DNA from: GCA-2689995 sp964529325
Lineage (GTDB): Bacteria; Fidelibacterota; Marinisomatia; SCGC-AAA003-L08; GCA-2689995
Assembly (NCBI GenBank): GCA_964529325.1
Contig: CAZGWH010000036.1
Location: 1 to 22,334, forward strand
Direction of reading: 5' to 3'
DNA length: 22,334 bases
A program made the translations under genes and the position numbers. This document shows positions 15,719 to 22,334 of this stretch, in pieces (the stretch's first letter is position 1; the number at the start of each line of letters is the position of its first letter). The notes under the pieces are model-generated. The model was not told the DNA's origin. It made no database searches and saw nothing but the letters and a program-made list of their open reading frames with translations.

Positions 15719-16749
15719 TGATGAAACCGTCCTTCCCAAGCTAATTCTTTTGAACTTCGAGTTGGAATAAAAAATTCAACTATAAAACACAATAAGGCAA
15801 GACCTAAAAAATATCGATATCTATTTTCATACTGACTAAATACATGTGCTTTAATTTCTCGTTTTTCCATTTCATCAATTTCTTCTAATAGTGGGATAAT
15901 TGCATTTGCTTGGTTTTCAACACGAATATATTTTCCACCTGAAGTATAAGCAATTTCATTTAATACAGCATCATTTAATTTTGTTGTCACAATATTCCCA
16001 TTATGATCTTTTTTAAATTCAACTCGGTTACCATTATCGTCTAAAATAGGAATTGGACCACCTGCAGATGTACCTATACCAAGTGTATGAATCATCACAC
16101 CCATATTTGTTGCTTCCGTCGTTAATTCCATTATATTTCCTTGATGATCTTCGCCATCTGAAACCAGCACAATTACTTTAAACTGATCTGTATCTTCAAT
16201 AACTTGATTAATTGCTAACGATAAAGCTGACGATAAATCAGTTCCTTGTGTTGAAATTAATTCAGTTGTAATTGACTGTAAAAATAAACGAGCCGCCGAA
16301 TAGTCAGTAGTAAGTGGTAAATGTAAGTGAGCCGTTCCCGCAAATAAAACTAACCCAACCCTATCCCCTTTTAAACTATTTATTAATCGAGATAATTCAT
16401 ATTTCGCTTTTTCAAGACGAGATGGTTTAACATCAACAGCATCCATGCTTGTGGATACATCCAATGCAATAATTAAATCGACTCCTTCTCTTTTTAATTC
16501 CGTTAATTTTGTTCCAATTTGAGGGCCAACTGCTGAAATTATCATAAAACATGTACCCAATAAAAATAACCCATTTCTTAATTTAATTCTACCAAATTGA
16601 ATACGGTTTAATAAAAAATTTCGGTTATGATTATTTGCTAAATTTTTAAACCTAATTTTATCTTTTTTTGAAATAATGTAATTCATTATTATCATACCAA
16701 AGATAAAAATAAAAAGATAAAATAATATTGGATGTTCAAACTGAACCAT
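15715..16749 (-). CDS. batB: BatB: von Willebrand factor A membrane protein
   Basis: 344 residues. An N-terminal membrane helix (about 8-26), a short cytoplasmic link, a second helix (about 58-76), then a VWA domain with an intact metal-ion-dependent adhesion site: 'ALDVSTSMDAVD' (DxSxS), 'QGTDLSSAL' (threonine) and 'VLVSDGEDHQGN' (aspartate). A last helix (about 314-330) precedes a short basic tail. This is the BatB arrangement. Its ATG overlaps the batA stop as TAATG and its stop overlaps batC as ATGA. Function: assembly of a Bat protein complex at the inner membrane with BatA. Confidence 0.93.
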   Translation of the reverse strand: MVQFEHPILFYLFIFIFGMIIMNYIISKKDKIRFKNLANNHNRNFLLNRIQFGRIKLRNGLFLLGTCFMIISAVGPQIGTKLTELKREGVDLIIALDVSTSMDAVDVKPSRLEKAKYELSRLINSLKGDRVGLVLFAGTAHLHLPLTTDYSAARLFLQSITTELISTQGTDLSSALSLAINQVIEDTDQFKVIVLVSDGEDHQGNIMELTTEATNMGVMIHTLGIGTSAGGPIPILDDNGNRVEFKKDHNGNIVTTKLNDAVLNEIAYTSGGKYIRVENQANAIIPLLEEIDEMEKREIKAHVFSQYENRYRYFLGLALLCFIVEFFIPTRSSKELAWEGRFHQ

Positions 16750-17741
16750 TATCCAACTCTCCTAAAAATCCCACGAGATAAAAATAAAAATAAGAACGCA
16801 AAAAAGGTAGCAGGAATAACTGCATAGTCATATAATTCAGTATAATTATTATATTCTTTCACTTCAATTTCCGTTCGTTCCAATTCATTTATTTCATCAT
16901 ATACTTTTTTCAAAGACTCATTGTCTGTCGCTCTAAAAAATTTTCCACCTGTAATTTCTGCAATTTGTCCCAATGTTTCTTCATCTACATCAACTTCAAC
17001 ATGTTGAATTATCGTTTGTCCTCCACGAACACCTACAGGATATGGTGCCGTTCCCTGTGTTCCTGCACCAATTGTATAAATTTTTATTCCAAATTTAGAT
17101 GCTAATTCTGCACCTGTTAGCGGATCAAGTTCACCTTGATTATTACTTCCATCCGAAAGTAAAATCATAATTTTTGATTCCGTTTCACTTTCTCTTAATC
17201 GGTTTATTGCATTTGCAATTGCCATTCCAATTGCTGTACCATCATGTTCTTTGGGTGCTATTTCAATTTGATCTGCAAATTCAATTAATACATCCGTATC
17301 CATGGTAAGCGGACATTGAATAAATGATTGGCCTGCAAAAACAATTATTCCTAAACGGTCACCTTCTCTTTCAGCAATAAATGATTTTGCGACTTCTTTC
17401 ACCGCACCTAATCTATTTGGTTCAAAATCCATTGCTAACATTGAAGAAGATTGATCAACAACTAACATAATATCAACAATTTCTAAATTTGATTCTGTAA
17501 TTTTTTCTGAGTATCGAGGCCCTGCTAATGCTATAATTATTAAAGAAAAAATTAATAATTTAATAATTAATAAAAAACGGGATTTTGATTCTCCTCGTTT
17601 TATTGCAGAAATTGGAATTAAATCTTTATGTGAAAATCGCATTGTGCCTTCAGAGTGATGACGGCGTTTGCGTTCAACTCCAAATAAAATTGGTACAAGT
17701 AATAAAGAAAATAATATAAAAGGGTATTGAAATTCTATCAT
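16749..17741 (-). CDS. batA: BatA: von Willebrand factor A membrane protein
   Basis: First gene of the bat operon; 330 residues. N-terminal helix (about 5-22), a second helix (about 55-73), a VWA domain with full MIDAS residues ('LVVDQSSSMLAMDF', 'DGTAIGMA', 'LLSDGSNNQGEL'), and a C-terminal helix (about 305-323). The short cytoplasmic basic loop 'ERKRRHH' with 'RFSHKDLIPIS' is typical of BatA. In most Bacteroidota the operon is preceded by moxR and a DUF58 gene; here the next gene upstream is a phosphoesterase after 295 bp. The ATG has only a distant GGACAG, so the start is set by frame and family length. Confidence 0.93.
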   Translation of the reverse strand: MIEFQYPFILFSLLLVPILFGVERKRRHHSEGTMRFSHKDLIPISAIKRGESKSRFLLIIKLLIFSLIIIALAGPRYSEKITESNLEIVDIMLVVDQSSSMLAMDFEPNRLGAVKEVAKSFIAEREGDRLGIIVFAGQSFIQCPLTMDTDVLIEFADQIEIAPKEHDGTAIGMAIANAINRLRESETESKIMILLSDGSNNQGELDPLTGAELASKFGIKIYTIGAGTQGTAPYPVGVRGGQTIIQHVEVDVDEETLGQIAEITGGKFFRATDNESLKKVYDEINELERTEIEVKEYNNYTELYDYAVIPATFFAFLFLFLSRGIFRRVG

Positions 17742-17767
17742 TGATTAAAATATATTCTGTCCAGCTA

Positions 17768-17798
17768 ATGCTATTTTTGACGAAATGTTTCATCAAAA
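17768..17798 (-). promoter_or_regulatory. batA: Candidate batA promoter with overlapping 24 bp dyad
   Basis: On the minus strand TTGATG (17791-17796) and TAGCAT (17768-17773) are spaced by 17 nt, a plausible -35/-10 pair about 27 nt upstream of the batA ATG. The interval 17775-17798 is an imperfect palindrome with one mismatch in twelve pairs (half-site TTTTGA[C/T]GAAA). It covers the -35 and most of the spacer, where a repressor dimer would sit. The promoter consensus in this lineage is not known to me, so the pair is tentative; the dyad itself is read directly. Confidence 0.35.
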
Positions 17799-17979
17799 TT
17801 TACGGCGATTGATTAATTTAGATATATTGGTATTTTAGAAAGTTTTAAGGGGGGGGAATAATTAAAAATTATGAAAAAAGAATTAAGAATGTAGAATTAA
17901 GAATTAAAACCCATTGGAATAAAAAAACATATTCCATAGGTCAAGTATTTAAGAATATAATTAAATCCATGATTTATAA

Positions 17980-17993
17980 CGATGCATGCATCG
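17980..17993. repeat. 14 bp perfect palindrome
   Basis: CGATGCATGCATCG equals its own reverse complement and stands out in an AT-rich spacer. It lies 44 bp past the stop of the phosphoesterase gene and about 240 bp upstream of batA. With no loop and no T run it is not an ordinary terminator. A protein binding site is possible. Confidence 0.4.
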
Positions 17994-18036
17994 CCACTAC
18001 TAAATAAAATACACATATTATTTGAACATAGTCAAT

Positions 18037-20277
18037 TTATTCCAAAATGATATTTACAACCTGAATAATATCAATGATATTTATAATTTCATCTGAATTT
18101 GTATCACCTACTTGTAATTCATAATTTGTTGGAATAGCATTTCCCAATATAATATTTACCATTCGGATAATATCAATTACATTTATAATCTCATCATTAT
18201 TCAAATCTCCCATTAAATATTGATTACAATTATTCATTAATCTCATTTCCATATCATCAAAATATGAATCATTATCAGCTCCACCAAATCGAGTTCCCAT
18301 CATTACAAAATTAATAATTCGCGTTCCTATAGGAATTACCATTTGATTTGAAATTTCAGTCCATGATGAATTATAAGTATCCAAAATAGGCGACTCAGAA
18401 ATTATATCCCCAAATCCACTATCAAATTCTAATTTAAATTCAGGATGATCATCGCCACCCCAATTTGATAAAAACCCACTATATAGAATACTCATATCAC
18501 CTGAATCAATACATTCAACTTCGTCACCAATAAAAATAGATTGATACACTTCCGCATACTCACTTTCAGTACATAGTCCTCCAACTGTAAAATAATGATT
18601 CCCTGAATTTGGATTTATTCCATCGCAATCTCCAGGTGGTAAGGATTCAAAAACACCCTCTCTAATCGTCCAACCTTCAATACTATTTTCGGCACCTGGA
18701 TTTGTTAATAAGTTGGCAGAAAATATACTTTCACCTGTTGTAAACTCAATAGAATTAGACCAATCACTCCATGTTAATCCTGAATCTCTAAATCGAACTC
18801 GGCAACAATAAGTCGAATTTGATTCTAATCCACTAATATTTTCCTGTATTAAACTATTTCCTGATTGTGTATTTTCATCATGATACCAATTTTCATGGCT
18901 TTCATAAATATCTATAATTGGACTATCAAATGAATTACAGCTTTCAGAAATTTGCCATTGAGAAAACCAATGTTCATCATTATTTATATCCTCAAAAAAT
19001 TCAGCTTCTAAAACTAGTTCATCAGGATTAATGCCTACGCCCATTGGTGAAATTATTTGTGGTATTTCAGGTGCATCATTAAATTTTCGAATAGTAATTA
19101 CATCTCTAATTGTATTTTCTGTTTCTTCAAATTCATTACCTCTACTCACTCGTTTCATCGTAAACTGTGGATTAGCACCTGTTTCTACATCCATCACTAC
19201 AAATCCATACTCGCTTAATGAAATTGTAAATTCTTCATAATCTGTTTGAGCATATTCATCCCAATAATCAATATTACCACCCGCAGTTGCTACATTTACC
19301 CATAAATGCTGATGATCAATTGATTGCCCTCGTGAATATCCATGTGTATGACCAAAAAAATGAATTGATGGTTTACCACACATAGTTGAAAAATTTTCTA
19401 ACTTCTCTATTACTAATCCTGTAAAATCAGTTTCTCCCGCAGGCCATAATTCAGATTTATGTGGATGGTGTAATTCTGCAAATACAAAATCTATATTATC
19501 ATCTTCACAGGATTGGGTTAAAACATCATCCATCCATTCTAATTGTTCATCAATTTGATATTCCCAATTTGAATCTAAGCCTATTATTCTAACATTTGAA
19601 TAATCTTTATACCACCAATGTTCTTCATATCCTGGTGTGCCATTATAAGGTAAATGAAAATATTTAATAAAATAATCTGAATTCTGTTCATGGTTTCCAA
19701 AAACAGGATATACTGGGACTTGAGAAAATAATGGAGTGGCGGGATCAAAGAAATAATTTTCCCATTGAGAATAAGATGTGCCCGTTGGAACAAGGTCACC
19801 TGGAATTAGAACAAATCCTAAATCACTTGAAATATCACCACTGTAATTATCATTAAAAAATGAAATAATACCATCATGAACTACTTCTTCAAATTTATTT
19901 GGGTTTGCATTATCTCTTTGCATATCACTCATTGCTACAAAGGAAAAATGCTCATGAGAATCGGGTGGGGTAATAAAATTTGAAATTTCAGAAATAGCAT
20001 CACCCGTAATCACTTTATAAAAATAACGAGTAGCTGGAAATAGATTTGAAATTGTAACTGTATGGATTTGTGATAATCCTGAACTTATTTGAGAGCTTCC
20101 ATTTTCTATATTTCCTAAAGAAATATTTAATCCATATTCTACAACACTTTGCTCATTTAGATCTGTTTCCCACATAATTGTAATACTGTGCGAGGAAGCA
20201 TCTTGAAGATATGGAGAGACTTTTATATTCACTGAAAAAACAAATGTGAAAAGCAGTATAAAAATTCTATAATTCAT
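18037..20277 (-). CDS. Secreted metallophosphoesterase with dockerin-like C-terminal repeats
   Basis: 746 residues with a signal peptide (about 1-16). Residues about 20-103 form a fibronectin-III-like domain of the purple-acid-phosphatase N type. The calcineurin-like catalytic domain follows with metal ligands in 'MSDMQ' (D118), 'PGDLVPTG' (D161), 'GNHE' (N195, H196), 'ELHHPH' (H270/H271) and 'GHTHGYSRG' (H310, H312). A further FN3-like region (about 403-515) and a carbohydrate-binding-like beta domain (about 520-680) lead to two dockerin type I-like repeats (687-746; 'GDLNNDEIINVIDI' and 'GDTNSDEIINIIDI'). It probably hydrolyses phosphate esters outside the cytoplasm; substrate unknown. AAGGA lies a few nucleotides before the ATG. 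The dockerin-like tail is typical of Marinimicrobia secreted proteins and may anchor or sort the protein. Confidence 0.85.
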   Translation of the reverse strand: MNYRIFILLFTFVFSVNIKVSPYLQDASSHSITIMWETDLNEQSVVEYGLNISLGNIENGSSQISSGLSQIHTVTISNLFPATRYFYKVITGDAISEISNFITPPDSHEHFSFVAMSDMQRDNANPNKFEEVVHDGIISFFNDNYSGDISSDLGFVLIPGDLVPTGTSYSQWENYFFDPATPLFSQVPVYPVFGNHEQNSDYFIKYFHLPYNGTPGYEEHWWYKDYSNVRIIGLDSNWEYQIDEQLEWMDDVLTQSCEDDNIDFVFAELHHPHKSELWPAGETDFTGLVIEKLENFSTMCGKPSIHFFGHTHGYSRGQSIDHQHLWVNVATAGGNIDYWDEYAQTDYEEFTISLSEYGFVVMDVETGANPQFTMKRVSRGNEFEETENTIRDVITIRKFNDAPEIPQIISPMGVGINPDELVLEAEFFEDINNDEHWFSQWQISESCNSFDSPIIDIYESHENWYHDENTQSGNSLIQENISGLESNSTYCCRVRFRDSGLTWSDWSNSIEFTTGESIFSANLLTNPGAENSIEGWTIREGVFESLPPGDCDGINPNSGNHYFTVGGLCTESEYAEVYQSIFIGDEVECIDSGDMSILYSGFLSNWGGDDHPEFKLEFDSGFGDIISESPILDTYNSSWTEISNQMVIPIGTRIINFVMMGTRFGGADNDSYFDDMEMRLMNNCNQYLMGDLNNDEIINVIDIIRMVNIILGNAIPTNYELQVGDTNSDEIINIIDIIQVVNIILE

Positions 20278-20358
20278 TTAATTCCTTTTAAACATCTTAT
20301 TTAAAATACAATTAAATTGAAATTACTTAAAAGTCAAAGTCTTCCTATTAAAATTTAA

Positions 20359-20874
20359 CTAATATAGCATCCAATATATTACAACTCCAGTAATTGAAAC
20401 ATATAGCCAAATAGGAAATGTAATTTTTGCAATCTTACGGTGTTGTTCTACTTGGTTTTTCCATCCCCTATATAAAGTGATTAATGCTAATGGAAGAATG
20501 ATTATAGCTAATATAATATGGCTTACTAATATTATAAGATAAATCGTCATAAATTCACCCTCATAATGTTTTGGTCCAGATTTAAACCAATGGTAAATAA
20601 CATAAGTTACTAAAAACATCGCAGAAGTTGTAAATGCAGACAAATTTAATTTCTTATGAAGTTGAATTTTTTTATTTTTTATTGCCCAAAAAGCAAAAAT
20701 TAAAATTATTGTTGTTATAAAATTTAAAGTTGCATTAACTAAAGGTAATCTAGAAACATCTAAAGATCCAATAATTCCTTCAGGTCTTGGGCCTAAAATT
20801 AAAAACCCAACAGCCAACGAAATTATAGATGAAAGAATATAAATTATCCGTAACCAAAACTTATCTTTTTGCAT
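20359..20874 (-). CDS. DUF420 (CtaM/YozB-type) integral membrane protein
   Basis: 171 residues with about five membrane helices. 'LPLVNATLN' and 'LHKKLNLSAFTTSAMFLVTY' followed by 'VIYH' are the family's conserved stretches; later 'LIILVSHIILAIIILPLALI' carries another conserved histidine. Family members (CtaM in Staphylococcus) are needed for maturation or function of haem-copper oxidases, consistent with the multihaem cytochrome c gene directly upstream. A strong AGGAGG sits at proper distance from the ATG, and a terminator hairpin lies immediately before it. Confidence 0.88.
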   Translation of the reverse strand: MQKDKFWLRIIYILSSIISLAVGFLILGPRPEGIIGSLDVSRLPLVNATLNFITTIILIFAFWAIKNKKIQLHKKLNLSAFTTSAMFLVTYVIYHWFKSGPKHYEGEFMTIYLIILVSHIILAIIILPLALITLYRGWKNQVEQHRKIAKITFPIWLYVSITGVVIYWMLY

Positions 20875-20883
20875 AAATACCTC
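20875..20883 (-). promoter_or_regulatory. Strong Shine-Dalgarno of the DUF420 gene
   Basis: AGGAGG on the minus strand (20878-20883), four nucleotides before ATG 20874; one of the few full-consensus sites in a window where most starts have weak or no Shine-Dalgarno. It fixes the start. Confidence 0.7.
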
Positions 20884-20892
20884 CTAAAATAA

Positions 20893-20918
20893 CAAAAGCC
20901 TCAATAAGGAGACTTTTG
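20893..20918 (-). terminator. Intrinsic terminator after the cytochrome c gene, next to the DUF420 ribosome binding site
   Basis: CAAAAGCCTC (20893-20902) and GAGACTTTTG (20909-20918) form a 10-position stem with a 6 nt loop. The single mismatch on the plus strand is a G-U pair in the minus-strand RNA. It lies about 29 nt after the cytochrome stop and runs into GGCTTTTGTTATTTT, a partial U tract. The DUF420 AGGAGG begins about 9 nt further on, so the hairpin may also act as attenuator in its leader. Confidence 0.65.
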
Positions 20919-20946
20919 CTTTTATATTTAATTTTTAAATAAATGT

Positions 20947-22334
20947 TTACCAATCTTCGTCATCACCCCATTCATCATCTTCGTCATCCTCATCTTTAGA
21001 TGCTTCTAAATGAAGGTACCCATTTTTATCAAAATAATTTTTTATTTCTTTTGATAAATCTTCTTTTCCATCAATTGCAAAAATCCAATCTCTAATTCCA
21101 TTTATCATTTCCTCTTGGTCACCACTTAATTCAATAACGGCTCTACCCCAATCATTAACAGCACCATCCATTGTGAGCAAATCTTCAGTTGGAATAAATG
21201 GTGCAGGCATTTTTGTACCAGGCATAATTTTAGCTGGGTCTCGTAACCAATCTACCACCCATTCTGGTCGTAATCTACTTTTAGTCATTGCTAAATTAGG
21301 TGCCCAAGTTGAAGCATCTTGTTTAGGAAATTTCTTACCCATAAAGTGACAGTTTTCACACGCGCCGAGTTCTGCAAGTTTATCACCTGCATGATATGTA
21401 GTTGATTTTTCATCTACTTTATGAACATTTTCAAATGTATTTACTTCACCATCCATTGCTCTAAATGCAGTAATAATTGCATTCCATTTTTCATCATCTA
21501 AATTAAATGATGGCATTCTAACTTTTAAATTTGGTCTTAAAATAAATGGTTTTTTAAGAAATTCATATAACCATTCAGGCTGAGTTTTCGCACCTTGTGT
21601 ATTCAAATTCGGTGGCGAATATTCAGGTTTCCCAATTATATCTGCAATTTGTCCCCCAAAGTCATCAATTATATGACAGCCTTGGCAATTATATTCCTTT
21701 ATAAGTTTCATCCCTTCATTCACTAAAATAGCTTCAGGGGATGCGTCACCTAATATTGAATGGTCAACAACATCTTCATTAAAACTTAAAATAGCAGTAA
21801 CGAGTGCTTCAATTTCTGTCTTAGTAAAACCAAAATTCGGCATTATTAATTTATCTTCAGGTGAAACCTCTTTATGTCTATCAAATATTCTAGGATTTTC
21901 TAATTTTTGTTCAAACCAGGCATAATTTGTATGCTCAATATCATGAATATATCCAAAATCTAACTTTTCAACTGGCTTTGTTCCTTCATAAGTTAATTCA
22001 GTACCAATTGGCTTTGCATCTTCAAAACCCTCAATATTATGGCACCCAAAACAGCCATAGTATGACATACTTTTCTTTGCAACAAAATCTAATTTATCTG
22101 CTTCATTCATCTTAGAATATTTTGCTTCTGCAACATCAAGAGAATATTTTTTATTTAACCATCGTTGAGTAATATTATTTAATTCATCAGAATCTAAGTT
22201 TAAATCCTTAATTTCTTCAAATTCAGAATTCGAAAACGAATATAAATAAGCGGTAATATCTTTAGCTTCTGAATTACTTAATCGCATATCAGGCATTCGA
22301 GTTTCAGGCCAATATTCTTTTGGGTTTTTTATCC
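20947..22334 (-). CDS. Multihaem cytochrome c, 5' end outside the window
   Basis: The reading frame is open to the window edge, so the gene is partial. An internal ATG at 22296 is not the true start: the residues before it ('YWPETRMPDMRLS') belong to the conserved end of a cytochrome c domain. Visible c-type haem motifs are CFGCH, CQGCH and CENCH (about residues 82-86, 204-208 and 313-317 from that ATG), with distal-methionine motifs 'MPDM', 'MPNF', 'MPSF' and 'MPAP', which implies four fused domains with the first CxxCH beyond the edge. 'PPNLNTQGAKTQPEWLYEFL' is typical of membrane-associated respiratory cytochromes. The C terminus is extremely acidic ('DEDDEDDEWGDDEDW'). It should be exported and carry electrons, probably to a terminal oxidase encoded upstream. 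Exact complex unknown. Confidence 0.88.
   Translation of the reverse strand, partial: IKNPKEYWPETRMPDMRLSNSEAKDITAYLYSFSNSEFEEIKDLNLDSDELNNITQRWLNKKYSLDVAEAKYSKMNEADKLDFVAKKSMSYYGCFGCHNIEGFEDAKPIGTELTYEGTKPVEKLDFGYIHDIEHTNYAWFEQKLENPRIFDRHKEVSPEDKLIMPNFGFTKTEIEALVTAILSFNEDVVDHSILGDASPEAILVNEGMKLIKEYNCQGCHIIDDFGGQIADIIGKPEYSPPNLNTQGAKTQPEWLYEFLKKPFILRPNLKVRMPSFNLDDEKWNAIITAFRAMDGEVNTFENVHKVDEKSTTYHAGDKLAELGACENCHFMGKKFPKQDASTWAPNLAMTKSRLRPEWVVDWLRDPAKIMPGTKMPAPFIPTEDLLTMDGAVNDWGRAVIELSGDQEEMINGIRDWIFAIDGKEDLSKEIKNYFDKNGYLHLEASKDEDDEDDEWGDDEDW

Larger units (their letters stand above)
17742..18036. other. Spacer upstream of batA with several dyads and repeats
   Basis: 295 bp without a gene, separating the phosphoesterase from the bat operon. 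From left to right: a possible batA promoter with an overlapping 24 bp dyad (17768-17798), a run of eight G (17849-17856), a 12 nt direct repeat AGAATTAAGAAT (17879-17890 and 17893-17904), a weak 6 bp hairpin TGGAAT/ATTCCA (17915-17936), and a 14 bp perfect palindrome CGATGCATGCATCG (17980-17993). No hairpin with a U tract is seen for the phosphoesterase transcript. Confidence 0.55.

Noticed and set aside
22296..22296. ATG at 22296 as the start of the cytochrome c gene
   Set aside because: The frame continues open to the window edge and the preceding residues are part of a conserved cytochrome c domain end.
1..22334. tRNA, rRNA, CRISPR arrays, transposase or integrase genes
   Set aside because: None seen: no regularly spaced repeats, no recognisable tRNA cloverleaf, and no protein with transposase or recombinase motifs.

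Overview
The window is an AT-rich (roughly 30% G+C by eye) bacterial chromosome segment in which every convincing gene lies on the minus strand. The gene set suggests the FCB/Fibrobacterota-Bacteroidota side of the tree, most likely Marinimicrobia (SAR406)-like. The clues are a complete batABCDE operon, separate secD and secF, a secreted enzyme ending in two dockerin-like repeats of the GDxNxDxxINxxDIxxxVNIIL type, and a DUF420/multihaem cytochrome c pair. The lineage call is inference from protein style; no rRNA is present.

Layout in transcription order (right to left). At 20947-22334 is the 3' part of a multihaem cytochrome c gene, cut by the window edge, then a terminator and a DUF420 (CtaM/YozB-type) membrane protein at 20359-20874; together they look like the tail of a respiratory oxidase cluster. 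A secreted dockerin-tailed metallophosphoesterase follows (18037-20277). After a 295 bp spacer with several small dyads comes batA-batB-batC-batD-batE (12478-17741), every junction overlapping by 1-7 nt. Next are a choline-kinase-like phosphotransferase and a 524-residue SAM methyltransferase, each after a 21 nt gap, and then secD-secF (7007-9806), ended by a strong intrinsic terminator. purA (5665-6933) starts only about 15 nt after that terminator.

The accessory part is 288-5460, downstream of purA: four overlapping genes encoding an SMC/MukB-like ATPase (886 aa), a small Toprim protein (264 aa), a kleisin-like helical protein (402 aa) and a MukE/JetB-like winged-helix protein (175 aa). This is the composition of Wadjet/MksBEFG condensin-type plasmid-restriction systems, but the order is C-D-A-B and the ATPase and nuclease subunits are short. 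A perfect 12 bp hairpin and an 8 nt inverted repeat (TGCCAACG/CGTTGGCA) lie at its 3' end and suggest a cassette or insertion boundary. This is the most interesting system in the window.

How the genes work together: Jet-like proteins would form a DNA-loop-extruding nuclease against foreign circular DNA; SecDF powers late steps of Sec export, on which the Bat envelope proteins, the cytochrome and the phosphoesterase depend; Bat proteins form a von Willebrand/TPR envelope complex; PurA makes adenylosuccinate. The kinase/methyltransferase pair has no obvious link to its neighbours.
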